This document shows, piece after piece, positions 52,918 through 61,483 of a stretch of 64,000 nt of DNA (positions are counted from its first letter, which is position 1; each line of letters opens with the position of its first letter). The notes below the pieces were generated by a model. The model made no database searches, was not told the origin of the DNA, and worked only from the letters and a program-made list of their open reading frames with translations. The DNA comes from Pacificispira sp002696645 (GTDB taxonomy: Bacteria > Pseudomonadota > Alphaproteobacteria > UBA8366 > Aestuariispiraceae). The stretch lies in contig NZ_JBLZHU010000002.1 of the NCBI RefSeq assembly GCF_048892425.1, forward strand, positions 310,001-374,000, read 5' to 3'. A program made the translations under genes and the position numbers.

Positions 52918-53111
52918 GCCAACATCCGCAAAAGCCGGATCAACATCCGATTAAAAAAGCCGCCTGGCAGGGATATCAGGATTACCGCAAGGAAATGTCA
53001 GATCGCCACAGCCTGTCCGCCTGGCGACAGTTTTCCTTGCGATCCATGTTGCGGTTAGCGGCGATCCTGGTGGCAATCGCCATTCTGTATGATCTTTTAA
53101 AAAATGCCTAA
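52914..53111 (+). CDS. Small single-span membrane protein
   Basis: 65 residues starting on an ATGA overlap with the patatin gene. A basic, soluble N-terminus (about 1-45, KKAAWQGYQDYRKEM) is followed by one membrane helix (LRLAAILVAIAILYDLL, about 47-62). No family is recognised. Position suggests a membrane partner of the patatin-like enzyme or a small tail-anchored protein. The frame is also open further upstream inside the patatin gene, which is coincidental. Confidence 0.6.
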   Translation: MSQHPQKPDQHPIKKAAWQGYQDYRKEMSDRHSLSAWRQFSLRSMLRLAAILVAIAILYDLLKNA

Positions 53112-53133
53112 GACCCCAGAAAATTGAGCTGTT

Positions 53134-53775
53134 TCAGAACCAGGCACGCCATCCGTCAAATTCAGTGACCAGTTCTGCCACGCGGCGATGTCCGGCATCG
53201 TCAGGATGAACGCCATCGCCCTGATCCAGCATGTCGTTCCAGTCCGGGTCCTGCGCCAACAGGGTGTGGAGATCCAGATAGGGGATGCCGATCTGTGCCG
53301 CAGCGGTGCGATAGGCGTCGTTCAATTCTGCCGTGCGTGTACGATCAAATGTATAGGTGACGCCGGGGCCTGGAGAAATCACAGGGGGCGTACGCCGTAC
53401 CGGTGTCATGCCGATCCATAAGGTTGGCAGTAGGTCCTTTGCCTGTGACAGCATGGAAACCGCCGTTGCCAGGGAGTCGCCTTTTGGAACTCTGACGCCG
53501 GTTCCATTGAAATCAGCGCAATCATTGACGCCGAACATAAAAACCAGTCGACCGGTGACATGGGCCGGCAGGCGCGGTGCATATTCATGCCGCCAGCGTT
53601 GCGCGATATCCGTCGATGTTTCCGCACGAATACCCAGATTATAGCAACTGACATCATGCCCGCGCACCACACCTTCCTGTTCACAGGCATAAGACGGCCA
53701 GCCACGACAGGCAATGTCGCCGGTCCCTATGGTGATGCTGTCGCCGAAAAAGCAAATTCTTTGCACGGTGGTCAT
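53134..53775 (-). CDS. GDSL/SGNH-family esterase
   Basis: 213 residues from the ATG at 53775, which overlaps the stop of the CCA-adding enzyme gene by 3 bases; a longer frame to 53952 runs inside that gene. SGNH blocks are visible: block I FFGDSITIGTGD (catalytic Ser at about 10), block III MFGVNDCADFNG and block V GVHPDDAGHRRVAEL with the Asp-x-x-His. No signal peptide, so it should act in the cytosol. Substrate unknown; TesA-like lysophospholipase or acyl-ester hydrolysis is typical of the fold. Confidence 0.87.
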   Translation of the reverse strand: MTTVQRICFFGDSITIGTGDIACRGWPSYACEQEGVVRGHDVSCYNLGIRAETSTDIAQRWRHEYAPRLPAHVTGRLVFMFGVNDCADFNGTGVRVPKGDSLATAVSMLSQAKDLLPTLWIGMTPVRRTPPVISPGPGVTYTFDRTRTAELNDAYRTAAAQIGIPYLDLHTLLAQDPDWNDMLDQGDGVHPDDAGHRRVAELVTEFDGWRAWF

Positions 53776-54986
53776 TGTGGTTGCCCCAGTCTTTTTTTCA
53801 TGAAATCGATCAGCGCTGTACGGGACAGGGTGAAATCGGACTCGATCCACCGATCCTCTGCCTCTTTCAGCAATCGGCCCATATGCGGCCCCGGTTCCAT
53901 CCCCAGAGCCAGCGCATCTTTCCCTGTGATCGGCAGCGGCGTTGGGTGCCATTCCCCGGTTTGGGTCAGCAGGGTATGCCAGGCCTCCCCGTCTCTTGCC
54001 AGACCGATCCAGCCTCGGTCGCGTGCCGCAACCGGGCCGACAGAATAAATGAACCGGCGTGCCGCAACGGCATCCGGGGGGGCGATTATCGGGGCCGCCA
54101 GTGTTTGCAGTCGCGCGCGATCCGCACCAGACAGTTTCAGCCGGTCCGCAATATGCGCTGCGCCGTCTGGGTCTTCAGGAATCAGGCATGCCAGGCGCAA
54201 AATCCAATCGGGCTCCCCACCATCCTGGGCGATCAGGCGCATCAGGCCGTTGATATCCCGTGCTTCAGGCAGCCAATGGGTCAGAAACGATCCGTCGCGT
54301 AGTGCGATCAGGGCGGGAACAGGGTTTTTCGCCGTCAAAAGGCGCATTATTTCTCCCGCCACCCGTTCCGCTGACAGCGTGCCAAGCAGGTCCTTGTTAT
54401 GGGTGCAGGCGGCCAGACCATCGGGATCCAACGGGTTGAAGCCCAATTGCGCATGGAACCGGAAGAATCTCAGGATGCGCAGAACATCCTCCTGAATGCG
54501 TGTGTCAGGATCACCGACAAAGCGCAGGCGCTTGGCGATGATGTCGTCGTATCCCTGATGATAATCCGAAAGACGCCCCTGCTGGTCCGCATACAGCGCA
54601 TTGATGGTGAAATCCCGGCGCAGCGCGTCTTCCCGCCAATCGGTCGTATAGGCGACGACCGCGCGCCTGCCATCGGTTTCGACATCCCGCCTCAGGCTGG
54701 TTACCTCAACCGTGCGATTGGGTAAAACCGCGGTGACGGTGCCAAAATCCAGACCGGTTGGCACTGATTTGATCCCCGCACTGGTCAGGGCGTTCTGGGT
54801 GCCCACAGGTTCCAGCGTGGTGGCCATATCGATGTCATGAACCGGGCGTCCCAACAGCGCGTCACGCACGCAACCGCCGACATAGCGCAAGTCGCCCCCG
54901 GCGGTGCGGATCGCGTCGAACAGGCGGATTAAGTCGGGGTCCTGCATCCAATCCTGGTCGGGAAGAAATAAGTCCGGTTTAACCAT
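53772..54986 (-). CDS. CCA tRNA nucleotidyltransferase / poly(A)-polymerase family
   Basis: 404 residues from the ATG at 54986. The head domain has YVGGCVRDALLGRPVHDIDMATTLEP (GG-x-VRD and the D-x-D metal pair at about 37-62), followed by RRDFTINALYADQQG and the RNA-binding neck region RIQEDVLRILRFFRFHAQLGF. Class II CCA-adding enzymes complete or repair the 3' CCA end of tRNAs. Poly(A) polymerase cannot be excluded from sequence alone. It lies between the DUF6111 gene and the GDSL esterase gene in a conserved alphaproteobacterial block. Confidence 0.9.
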   Translation of the reverse strand: MVKPDLFLPDQDWMQDPDLIRLFDAIRTAGGDLRYVGGCVRDALLGRPVHDIDMATTLEPVGTQNALTSAGIKSVPTGLDFGTVTAVLPNRTVEVTSLRRDVETDGRRAVVAYTTDWREDALRRDFTINALYADQQGRLSDYHQGYDDIIAKRLRFVGDPDTRIQEDVLRILRFFRFHAQLGFNPLDPDGLAACTHNKDLLGTLSAERVAGEIMRLLTAKNPVPALIALRDGSFLTHWLPEARDINGLMRLIAQDGGEPDWILRLACLIPEDPDGAAHIADRLKLSGADRARLQTLAAPIIAPPDAVAARRFIYSVGPVAARDRGWIGLARDGEAWHTLLTQTGEWHPTPLPITGKDALALGMEPGPHMGRLLKEAEDRWIESDFTLSRTALIDFMKKRLGQPQ

Positions 54987-54994
54987 CAAATGCC

Positions 54995-55303
54995 CTAGTC
55001 ATCAGTGGGGGGCCGGGGGATTGGCTCATAATGGCCGGGAATCATTTCACCATTCACCACGGTCGGGGGAACCCAGCGCCCTTCCTGAACCGGTTCGCCA
55101 AAGAAAAACAGAACGACCAATGTCGCTGTTGCCAGAACACTGCCGACGGAAAACAAGATTGCCCAGGGCCATGTCTGCCAGCTTGCCAGGGGTTTCCCAT
55201 CGGCCAGGGCCTCTTTCTTGCGGTTGGTGAACCATGCCCAGATCGCATACAGAATGAAGGGTGCGATAAAGGGGATAAGGATGGAGATAATGGTGCGGGT
55301 CAT
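54995..55303 (-). CDS. DUF6111-family small membrane protein
   Basis: 102 residues with two membrane helices (IISILIPFIAPFILYAIWAWF and WPWAILFSVGSVLATATLVVLFFFG) and a proline-rich tail (VPPTVVNGEMIPGHYEPIPRPP). This is the short DUF6111 type commonly found between the CCA-adding enzyme and CoA pyrophosphatase genes in Rhodospirillales and Rhizobiales. Function unknown. It stops 8 bases before the CCA-adding enzyme start. Confidence 0.8.
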   Translation of the reverse strand: MTRTIISILIPFIAPFILYAIWAWFTNRKKEALADGKPLASWQTWPWAILFSVGSVLATATLVVLFFFGEPVQEGRWVPPTVVNGEMIPGHYEPIPRPPTDD

Positions 55304-55333
55304 ACCCGGTAAACTCCCTTTTGTGTGGTGTCG

Positions 55334-55975
55334 TCACACGATGTTAGAAACGGTATCGTCTTTGGCTTTTTCGGCAACAGTTTCCAGAATGTCGGTCAGG
55401 TTGACGATCATGCCAGCGGTGGCACCCCAGATATAGAAGTTCCCAAATGGAATGGCATAGAATTGGCGTTTAACGCCAGCCACTTCCTGGGAATGCCGCT
55501 GATGATTGGCGCGGTTCAGCAGGAAATGTAAGGGGACTTCAAAAATCTCGTCCACTTCCCGGGGCTCCGGGCGCGGGGTAATGGGGGGATTGATGCTGCC
55601 AATGACCGGTGTGACGGTATAGCCGGTGCGGGTGACATAGGGGACCATTTCGCCCAGGACCTGAACCTGATGGCGCGCAATGGCGACTTCCTCTTCTGTT
55701 TCGCGCAGTGCTGTTTCGATCAGGCTCGCATCTGTCATATCGCGCCGCCCACCGGGAAAGGCGATCTGCCCCCCGTGATCGCGTAAATGGGCGGTGCGAC
55801 GGGTCAACAGGACGGTCGGGCCTTCGTCTCTCTGGATTAAGGGGATCAGGACGGCGGCATCAATCAGATCCGGGCGCAAGGGGCGCATACCGGGATTCAA
55901 ATCAGAATCCCCGCGCGGTGTCGGCGTCTTCAGCATGGCGTGGCGCAAACGTTCTTCGATACTCAAAATATCCAT
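55334..55975 (-). CDS. CoA pyrophosphatase-type NUDIX hydrolase
   Basis: 213 residues. The NUDIX box is IAFPGGRRDMTDASLIETALRETEEEVAI, followed by VQVLGEMVPYVTRTGYTVTPVIG, which matches the CoA pyrophosphatase (YeaB/NudL) group; the N-terminal VLIPLIQRDEGPTVLLTRRTAHLRDHGGQ is also typical. The final Gly of the box is replaced by Ala (EEVAI instead of EEIG-). Expected reaction: hydrolysis of CoA and its derivatives to 3',5'-ADP and phosphopantetheine. It is between the DUF1285 and DUF6111 genes. Confidence 0.88.
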   Translation of the reverse strand: MDILSIEERLRHAMLKTPTPRGDSDLNPGMRPLRPDLIDAAVLIPLIQRDEGPTVLLTRRTAHLRDHGGQIAFPGGRRDMTDASLIETALRETEEEVAIARHQVQVLGEMVPYVTRTGYTVTPVIGSINPPITPRPEPREVDEIFEVPLHFLLNRANHQRHSQEVAGVKRQFYAIPFGNFYIWGATAGMIVNLTDILETVAEKAKDDTVSNIV

Positions 55976-55989
55976 TCGGTCCTCAACTC

Positions 55990-56568
55990 TTAATCAGCGG
56001 CGGCCTCTGGAACGCGCCCCAGGCAGAAACGACTGCCAGCGCTTTCTATTTCCAGGGCAATGCCGCCTGAAACAGGAATTTCTTCGGCCCGGGCGACCAG
56101 ATCATAAAAGATGGGGCGCAGGATCAATGCATCCAGCCCGTCTCTTACCTCAATATAGGGTGCGGGTTCCCCGGTTTCAGGATTTTCGGTCACCCGTATG
56201 GCGTGACCCTCTCCCGCCGTTACCCAGTAATCCAGATTCGTTCGGAAGGACAGGGTTTTACGTCCCTGCTCATCATGATCTTCCCGCATTTCGACCGCAG
56301 TAAAGGGGGCGTCTTCTACGGTGATGTGACCCCGCTCCCCCGGTGTGACCAGCCAGTATTGACCGGCCTCATCACGTTGCAGGACCGTGGCAAACAGCTG
56401 ACACAGCTTGTGCCGCCGGATCGGGTCGCCCTGATAGGTCCAGGTGCCGTCTCTCAAGATCGCAATGTCGAAATCACGATAGGTTTCCGGCCAGTCGAAC
56501 CCGCTTAACCCTTCACCGGTTCTCATCAATTCCTTGAGAGATTTGCGGGGGGGCCCTTGTTTCGGCAT
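55990..56568 (-). CDS. DUF1285 protein
   Basis: 192 residues. The DUF1285 wording is visible: FDIAILRDGTWTYQGDPIRRHKLCQLFATVLQRDEAG and YWLVTPGERGHITVEDAPFTAVEM. The protein is soluble, with no signal peptide. It is the first gene of the minus-strand block to the CCA enzyme; the function is unknown. It is divergent from the MoxR gene across about 230 bases. Confidence 0.88.
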   Translation of the reverse strand: MPKQGPPRKSLKELMRTGEGLSGFDWPETYRDFDIAILRDGTWTYQGDPIRRHKLCQLFATVLQRDEAGQYWLVTPGERGHITVEDAPFTAVEMREDHDEQGRKTLSFRTNLDYWVTAGEGHAIRVTENPETGEPAPYIEVRDGLDALILRPIFYDLVARAEEIPVSGGIALEIESAGSRFCLGRVPEAAAD

Positions 56569-56795
56569 GGTCAGAACCTCAGCTTTGTTTAAGGTGGCAA
56601 AGAACGGTTCTCAGTATGGCGTGAATTGCCCGCACCGGGAAACCATCATGCCTGTTATTACGTAGTGTTAAGAGCACAGTGTTAAAGGCAAGCCGCGACA
56701 GGGAAATTTGATTTTGAAAAGTCATGGCATTCTTCGTGTGCCTTTGGCACTGTTTGAAAGACAGGCCCCCATTGCCGCATAAGGGAGACTTTAAG
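56569..56795. other. Divergent spacer between DUF1285 and MoxR genes
   Basis: 227 bases without a gene. It must hold the promoters of both divergent operons. I see AT-rich patches around 56650-56690 and the GGGAG ribosome site of moxR at 56783-56787, but no convincing operator or terminator. Confidence 0.5.
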
Positions 56796-57833
56796 GTGAC
56801 ACAGAATTTTGAATCCAGCACATCTGCCGCCGCAAAAGCCTCCGCTGCGGCGGGCGCCCAGGTTCTGATGCAAGACATGGAACAAGTGGCTGAACAATTG
56901 TTGGCGGTGCGCGAGCAGGTCGGCCGGGTCTTCTTTGGTCAGGATCAGGTCGTGGATCAGGTCCTCACCACTTTGTTGGCGGGCGGTCATGGGCTGTTGG
57001 TTGGTGTGCCAGGTTTGGGCAAGACATTGCTGGTCGAAACCTTAAGCAAGGTTTTGGGATTGCAATCGCGCCGCATTCAATTCACCCCGGATTTGATGCC
57101 TGCCGATATCCTGGGCTCCGAAGTGCTGGAAGAGGATGAGAAAGGCAAACGCAGTTTTCGCTTTCTGCCAGGCCCGATCTTTACGCAATTGCTGATGGGT
57201 GATGAAATCAATCGTGCCAGCCCTCGTACGCAGTCTGCGCTGTTGCAGGCGATGCAGGAAAATACGGTTACAGTCGCGGGTCATACGCACCATTTGCCGC
57301 GCCCGTTCCATGTGTTGGCGACGCAAAATCCGATTGAACAGGAAGGCACCTATCCCTTGCCTGAGGCACAGCTGGACCGCTTTTTGTGCCAGATTCAGAT
57401 TCATTACCCGGATTTGTCATCGGAACGGGAAATTGTGCTGAAGACAACCGGGATCACGCTGGCCAGCGTGGAAGAAAAGTTAAGCGCCGATCAGTTATCC
57501 CATGCGCAATCTTTAACGCGCCAGGTACCGGTTGGGGAAGGCGTCGTGGATTCAATTTTGCGCTTGGTGCGCTCCGGTCGGCCAGAAACCACAGATCTGG
57601 ATATCGTGCGGGAACGGGTGTCCTGGGGGCCGGGACCCCGCGCCAGTCAGGCCCTGATGCTTGCCTGTCGGGCACGCGCGCTGCTTCAGGGGCGGTTGGC
57701 GCCCTCCGGCGATGATGTCGTCGCCCTGGCCAAGCCTGTCCTGCGGCATCGCATGGCGCTGAATTTCGCCGCCCGCGCCGAAGGCCATGACATCGACACC
57801 ACCATTGACGCCCTGGTTCAGGCGAGCGTCTGA
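56796..57833 (+). CDS. MoxR-family AAA+ ATPase
   Basis: 345 residues from the GTG at 56796 (ribosome site GGGAG at 56783-56787); the ATG at 56724 would add an unlikely hydrophobic leader. AAA+ motifs: Walker A GVPGLGKTLLVET at about 70-80, Walker B LLMGDEINRASPRTQSALLQAMQE and sensor ATQNPIEQEGTYPLPEAQLDRF. MoxR proteins are chaperone-like ATPases that assemble or modify partners, typically encoded with DUF58 and VWA-domain proteins, as here. The DUF58 gene starts 4 bases after the stop. Confidence 0.94.
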   Translation: MTQNFESSTSAAAKASAAAGAQVLMQDMEQVAEQLLAVREQVGRVFFGQDQVVDQVLTTLLAGGHGLLVGVPGLGKTLLVETLSKVLGLQSRRIQFTPDLMPADILGSEVLEEDEKGKRSFRFLPGPIFTQLLMGDEINRASPRTQSALLQAMQENTVTVAGHTHHLPRPFHVLATQNPIEQEGTYPLPEAQLDRFLCQIQIHYPDLSSEREIVLKTTGITLASVEEKLSADQLSHAQSLTRQVPVGEGVVDSILRLVRSGRPETTDLDIVRERVSWGPGPRASQALMLACRARALLQGRLAPSGDDVVALAKPVLRHRMALNFAARAEGHDIDTTIDALVQASV

Positions 57834-57837
57834 GACG

Positions 57838-58752
57838 ATGAACGCCACTCTTACCCCGACTATTCCAGTCACTGCCGCAGACCGCGTTGCGCGGGCTGAA
57901 GCAATTGGGGAAGGCCTGCCCCCGCTGTTGATTGCGGCAGAACGGGTGGCGGCCACGGTGGCGCAGGGAGTCCATGGCAGACGGCGCGTCGGCACCGGGG
58001 AAACGTTCTGGCAATACAGACCCTATGCCTCCCATGATTCCGCCCATTCCATTGATTGGCGTCGGTCCGCGCGGTCCGATGACCTGTATCTGCGCGAAAC
58101 CGAATGGGAGGCGTCGCAAAGCGTTTGGCTGTGGGCGGATCACAGTGCGTCTATGCACTATAAATCCTCCACCAATCGATCAACAAAGGCGGCGCGGGCG
58201 GCATTGTTGCTGTTGGCCAGCAGCGCCGCCCTGTTGCGGGGTGGGGAGCGTTTGGGATTATTGGGCCTGGACAGGCGCGCCAGTGGGGGGCGGTTGAGCC
58301 TGCGCTCCATGGCGGAGCGCTTTTATGCGATGCCGGAAGATCACAGCGGCCTGCCGCCATCTGTCGATTTGCCGAAATACAGCCAGGGTCTTTTGTTCAG
58401 TGATTTTCTGGGGCCTGCAGCGGCCTGGGAAAAACGATTTGCGGAATTTGCCGAACAACGGGTTCGGGGCCTGGCCGTTCAGGTGCTGGACCCTGCGGAA
58501 GAAACGTTGCCGTTCGCCGGGCGTGCGCGCTTTCTGGGGATGGAGGATGAAGGCGAATTCATTGCAGAGAAAGTCGAGACACTGCGCCCATCCTATCAGA
58601 ACAGGGTCCGCGCGCATCGTGATGCCATTCGACATGCTGCACGGGCTGCCGGATGGGATCTTTTGGTGCATCACACGGATCGGTCCCCGGAACAGGCCAT
58701 GATGGCGATCTATATCGCGCTGTCCCATACCTTGAACGCAGGACGGAGGTAG
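57838..58752 (+). CDS. DUF58 protein
   Basis: 304 residues from the ATG at 57838. DUF58 signature SHDSAHSIDWRRSARSDDLYLRETEWEASQSVWLW near 62-96, then a VWA-like segment with DxSxS-type ADHSASM. The protein is soluble. It pairs with MoxR in most bacteria; the molecular role is unknown, possibly metal-dependent protein folding or assembly. The DUF4159 gene starts 8 bases later. Confidence 0.9.
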   Translation: MNATLTPTIPVTAADRVARAEAIGEGLPPLLIAAERVAATVAQGVHGRRRVGTGETFWQYRPYASHDSAHSIDWRRSARSDDLYLRETEWEASQSVWLWADHSASMHYKSSTNRSTKAARAALLLLASSAALLRGGERLGLLGLDRRASGGRLSLRSMAERFYAMPEDHSGLPPSVDLPKYSQGLLFSDFLGPAAAWEKRFAEFAEQRVRGLAVQVLDPAEETLPFAGRARFLGMEDEGEFIAEKVETLRPSYQNRVRAHRDAIRHAARAAGWDLLVHHTDRSPEQAMMAIYIALSHTLNAGRR

Positions 58753-58760
58753 CGGCACGG

Positions 58761-61481
58761 ATGTTAAGTCTTGGTCCCTTGGCCTTCACCGTACCCTGGA
58801 TGTTGCTGGGCGTCGCTATTCTGCCTGTATTATGGGTTCTGCTGCGATTGATGCCGCCGTCGCCAAAGCGCATTCGCTTCCCTGCGATCCGGCTGCTATT
58901 TGGATTGAAAGGGGAGGAAACAACGCCCAGAGCAGCCCCCTGGTGGATGACATTGTTGCGCCTTTCGATTGCGGCGCTGGTAATTGCGACGGCGGCGCGC
59001 CCGGTGCTGAACCCCGATTGGGATTTAACGGGCGAAGGGCCGATTATTCTGGTGATGGATGATGGCTGGGCGGCGGCACCTGAATGGCAAAATCGACTGG
59101 ATCGGGCCGCAACCCTTCTGCAAACCGCTGATCGGGCCAATCGGCCTGTGCATTTGATTCTGGGCGCCCCCCCTGCGGATGGCAATCCTTTGGAACCGCA
59201 TCGTTTGCTATCTGCCCATGATGCGCAGGAAGTGATCGCTGCCCTGACGCCAAAGCCATGGCCGGTGGACCGTCTGGCGATGACCAATGCGGTCGCGCTC
59301 CTGCAAGATCAGGATGTGCGGGGTGATGTGTTCTGGTTCTCCGACGGGTTGGAAACACAAGAGACCGAAGAATTCATCGATGCCATTTCGGCCTTGGGCC
59401 CGATGACGGTATTAACGCCTGATCTGTCTTTGGGGCCAATGGTGATAGACCCGCCCGCCCGGGGAGAAGCTGCGTTGGTGGTCACATTGCGGCGTCCGGC
59501 GGCGCAGGCGGCGGCAACCGTGGCTGTTCTGGCCTTTGGCGATGATGACCGCCCCCTGTTTCGGCAGGAGGCTGAATTTGCGGCTGGAGAAACCGAAACA
59601 CAGGCAACGCTGACCCTGCCGGTTGAACTCAGAAACAGCATTGCGCGCCTAAGCCTTGAAGACCGGTCTGGCGTTGGGGCGACTGCCTTGCTGGATGAAC
59701 GCTGGAGCCGCCGGCCGATTGGGATTATTGCAGATATCGGCAATCGGGAAGCCTTGCCGCTGTTGTCGGAAGTTTATTTTCTGGATCGCGCCTTGCGTCC
59801 GCTGGGGACAATTGATCGCGGGCCCCTGGGTATCTTGTTGAAGACCCCGCAATCCGTCCTGTTGTTACCGGATGAGACGGTGCTGGAAAGTGAAGACAGC
59901 GCGGCCCTGAATGACTGGATACAGACAGGCGGTATGTTAATCCGGTTTGCGGGCCAGCGGTTGGCTGCGGCCGTGGATGATCCACTGATCCCGGTGAAGT
60001 TGCGCAGTGGCGGTCGGCAATTGTCCGGGGCGATGGCGTGGAGCGAACCCGCCCGTATCGGCCGCATTAATCCGGATGGCCCGTTAGCGGGCATCTCAAT
60101 TCCCAAGGATGTGACGATTTCACGGCAGGTTCTGGCCGAACCCTCGCTGGATCTGGATGGCAAGACCTGGCTGCGGCTGGCAGATGACACGCCTTTGGTG
60201 ACAGCGGAAAAGCGCGGTCAGGGATGGCTGGTACTGGTTCATACAACCGCCAATACGGACTGGTCGAATATGGCCTTGTCCGGCCTGTTTGTCAGTATGC
60301 TGGAACGGCTCAGCAGTCTGGGACGGGGGGTTCATGATGCCGCCAGTGATCAAGGTCTGGCCCCGCCCTATCGTATGTTGGATGGGTTTGGTCGCCTGAC
60401 GGATCCGCCAAATTCTGCACGGCCACTGAATGTTGAAGCATTGGATACAGTGCAGGTTTCCGCGACTACGCCGCCTGGATTCTATGGCAGCCAGGCAATT
60501 CGCGTGGCGGTCAATCTGGGGCCGCGCGTGACTGATCTGACCCCGCTGTCGACCCTGCCCCAAGGGGCTGTGAAACTGGGGTTTGAGAAAGAGGAAGAAC
60601 AGGCATTGGCGCCCTATTTGTTATTGGCGGCGCTTATTCTGGTTTTCCTGGATACAGTGGTGACCGTGTTCCTTCGGGGCTTTGCATCCCTGCCTCGACG
60701 GGGCGGGGTGGCGACCGCCGCACTGATGGTTGGCCTAATCTGGATGGGTGCGCCCTATCCGGCCCCGGCACAGTCGGTCCCAAGCGGCGCGCTGAGCACG
60801 ACCTTGGCCTATGTCATTACCGGAGATGCAGAGATTGATCGCGTCAGCGCGGCGGGTCTGCGCGGTTTAACGGAGATCTTGCGCCAACGCACGGCGGTGG
60901 AGGCCGGCGATCCGGTTGGTGTTGACATCAACCGCGACGAATTGTCGTTTTATCCGCTGTTGTATTGGCCGATTTCCGATGATCAACAGGGGATCACCGC
61001 GCCGACCGCCGATCGTATCAATCGCTTCATGGCAACGGGCGGAATGATCCTGTTCGATACCCGGAATGGGCAGGTATCCGGCGGCGGATTGACCGCCAGT
61101 TCCGATATGTTGCGGCGTTTGGCGCGCCAGTTAAACATACCCCAAATCGCGGCGGTTTCACCGGACCATGTGCTGACCCGCAGTTTCTATTTGTTGCAGG
61201 AGTTTCCCGGGCGTTGGGAAGGTGGGACGGTCTGGGTCGAAACCGGGGCGACGGCCAGCAATGATGGCGTATCGCCCGTTGTGGTCGGGGATGCCGATTG
61301 GGCATCGGCCTGGGCGATTGAAGAGTCTGGCCGACCGATGTTTGCCATTGGTGGCGAAGATGACCGTCGCCGTGAAATGGCCTATCGCTTTGGCGTTAAT
61401 CTGGTGATGTACACATTGACCGGCAATTACAAGGCCGATCAGGTGCATATCCCGTCCATTCTGGAACGATTGGGGCAATAG
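58761..61481 (+). CDS. DUF4159 membrane protein with BatA-like N-terminus
   Basis: 906 residues from the ATG at 58761, after GGAGGTAG at 58745-58752. The N-terminal BatA-type segment has two helices (PWMLLGVAILPVLWVLLRLMPP and LLRLSIAALVIATAA). A large extracytoplasmic or cytosolic region includes a Rossmann-like part (VMDDGWAAAPEW...). A further helix near 620-640 (LLLAALILVFLDTVVTVFLRG) is followed by a second short one. The C-terminal DUF4159 domain (about 700-906) has DRINRFMATGGMILFDTRNGQ. Domain order is typical of the alphaproteobacterial form. Molecular function unknown. Confidence 0.9.
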   Translation: MLSLGPLAFTVPWMLLGVAILPVLWVLLRLMPPSPKRIRFPAIRLLFGLKGEETTPRAAPWWMTLLRLSIAALVIATAARPVLNPDWDLTGEGPIILVMDDGWAAAPEWQNRLDRAATLLQTADRANRPVHLILGAPPADGNPLEPHRLLSAHDAQEVIAALTPKPWPVDRLAMTNAVALLQDQDVRGDVFWFSDGLETQETEEFIDAISALGPMTVLTPDLSLGPMVIDPPARGEAALVVTLRRPAAQAAATVAVLAFGDDDRPLFRQEAEFAAGETETQATLTLPVELRNSIARLSLEDRSGVGATALLDERWSRRPIGIIADIGNREALPLLSEVYFLDRALRPLGTIDRGPLGILLKTPQSVLLLPDETVLESEDSAALNDWIQTGGMLIRFAGQRLAAAVDDPLIPVKLRSGGRQLSGAMAWSEPARIGRINPDGPLAGISIPKDVTISRQVLAEPSLDLDGKTWLRLADDTPLVTAEKRGQGWLVLVHTTANTDWSNMALSGLFVSMLERLSSLGRGVHDAASDQGLAPPYRMLDGFGRLTDPPNSARPLNVEALDTVQVSATTPPGFYGSQAIRVAVNLGPRVTDLTPLSTLPQGAVKLGFEKEEEQALAPYLLLAALILVFLDTVVTVFLRGFASLPRRGGVATAALMVGLIWMGAPYPAPAQSVPSGALSTTLAYVITGDAEIDRVSAAGLRGLTEILRQRTAVEAGDPVGVDINRDELSFYPLLYWPISDDQQGITAPTADRINRFMATGGMILFDTRNGQVSGGGLTASSDMLRRLARQLNIPQIAAVSPDHVLTRSFYLLQEFPGRWEGGTVWVETGATASNDGVSPVVVGDADWASAWAIEESGRPMFAIGGEDDRRREMAYRFGVNLVMYTLTGNYKADQVHIPSILERLGQ

Positions 61482-61483
61482 GG

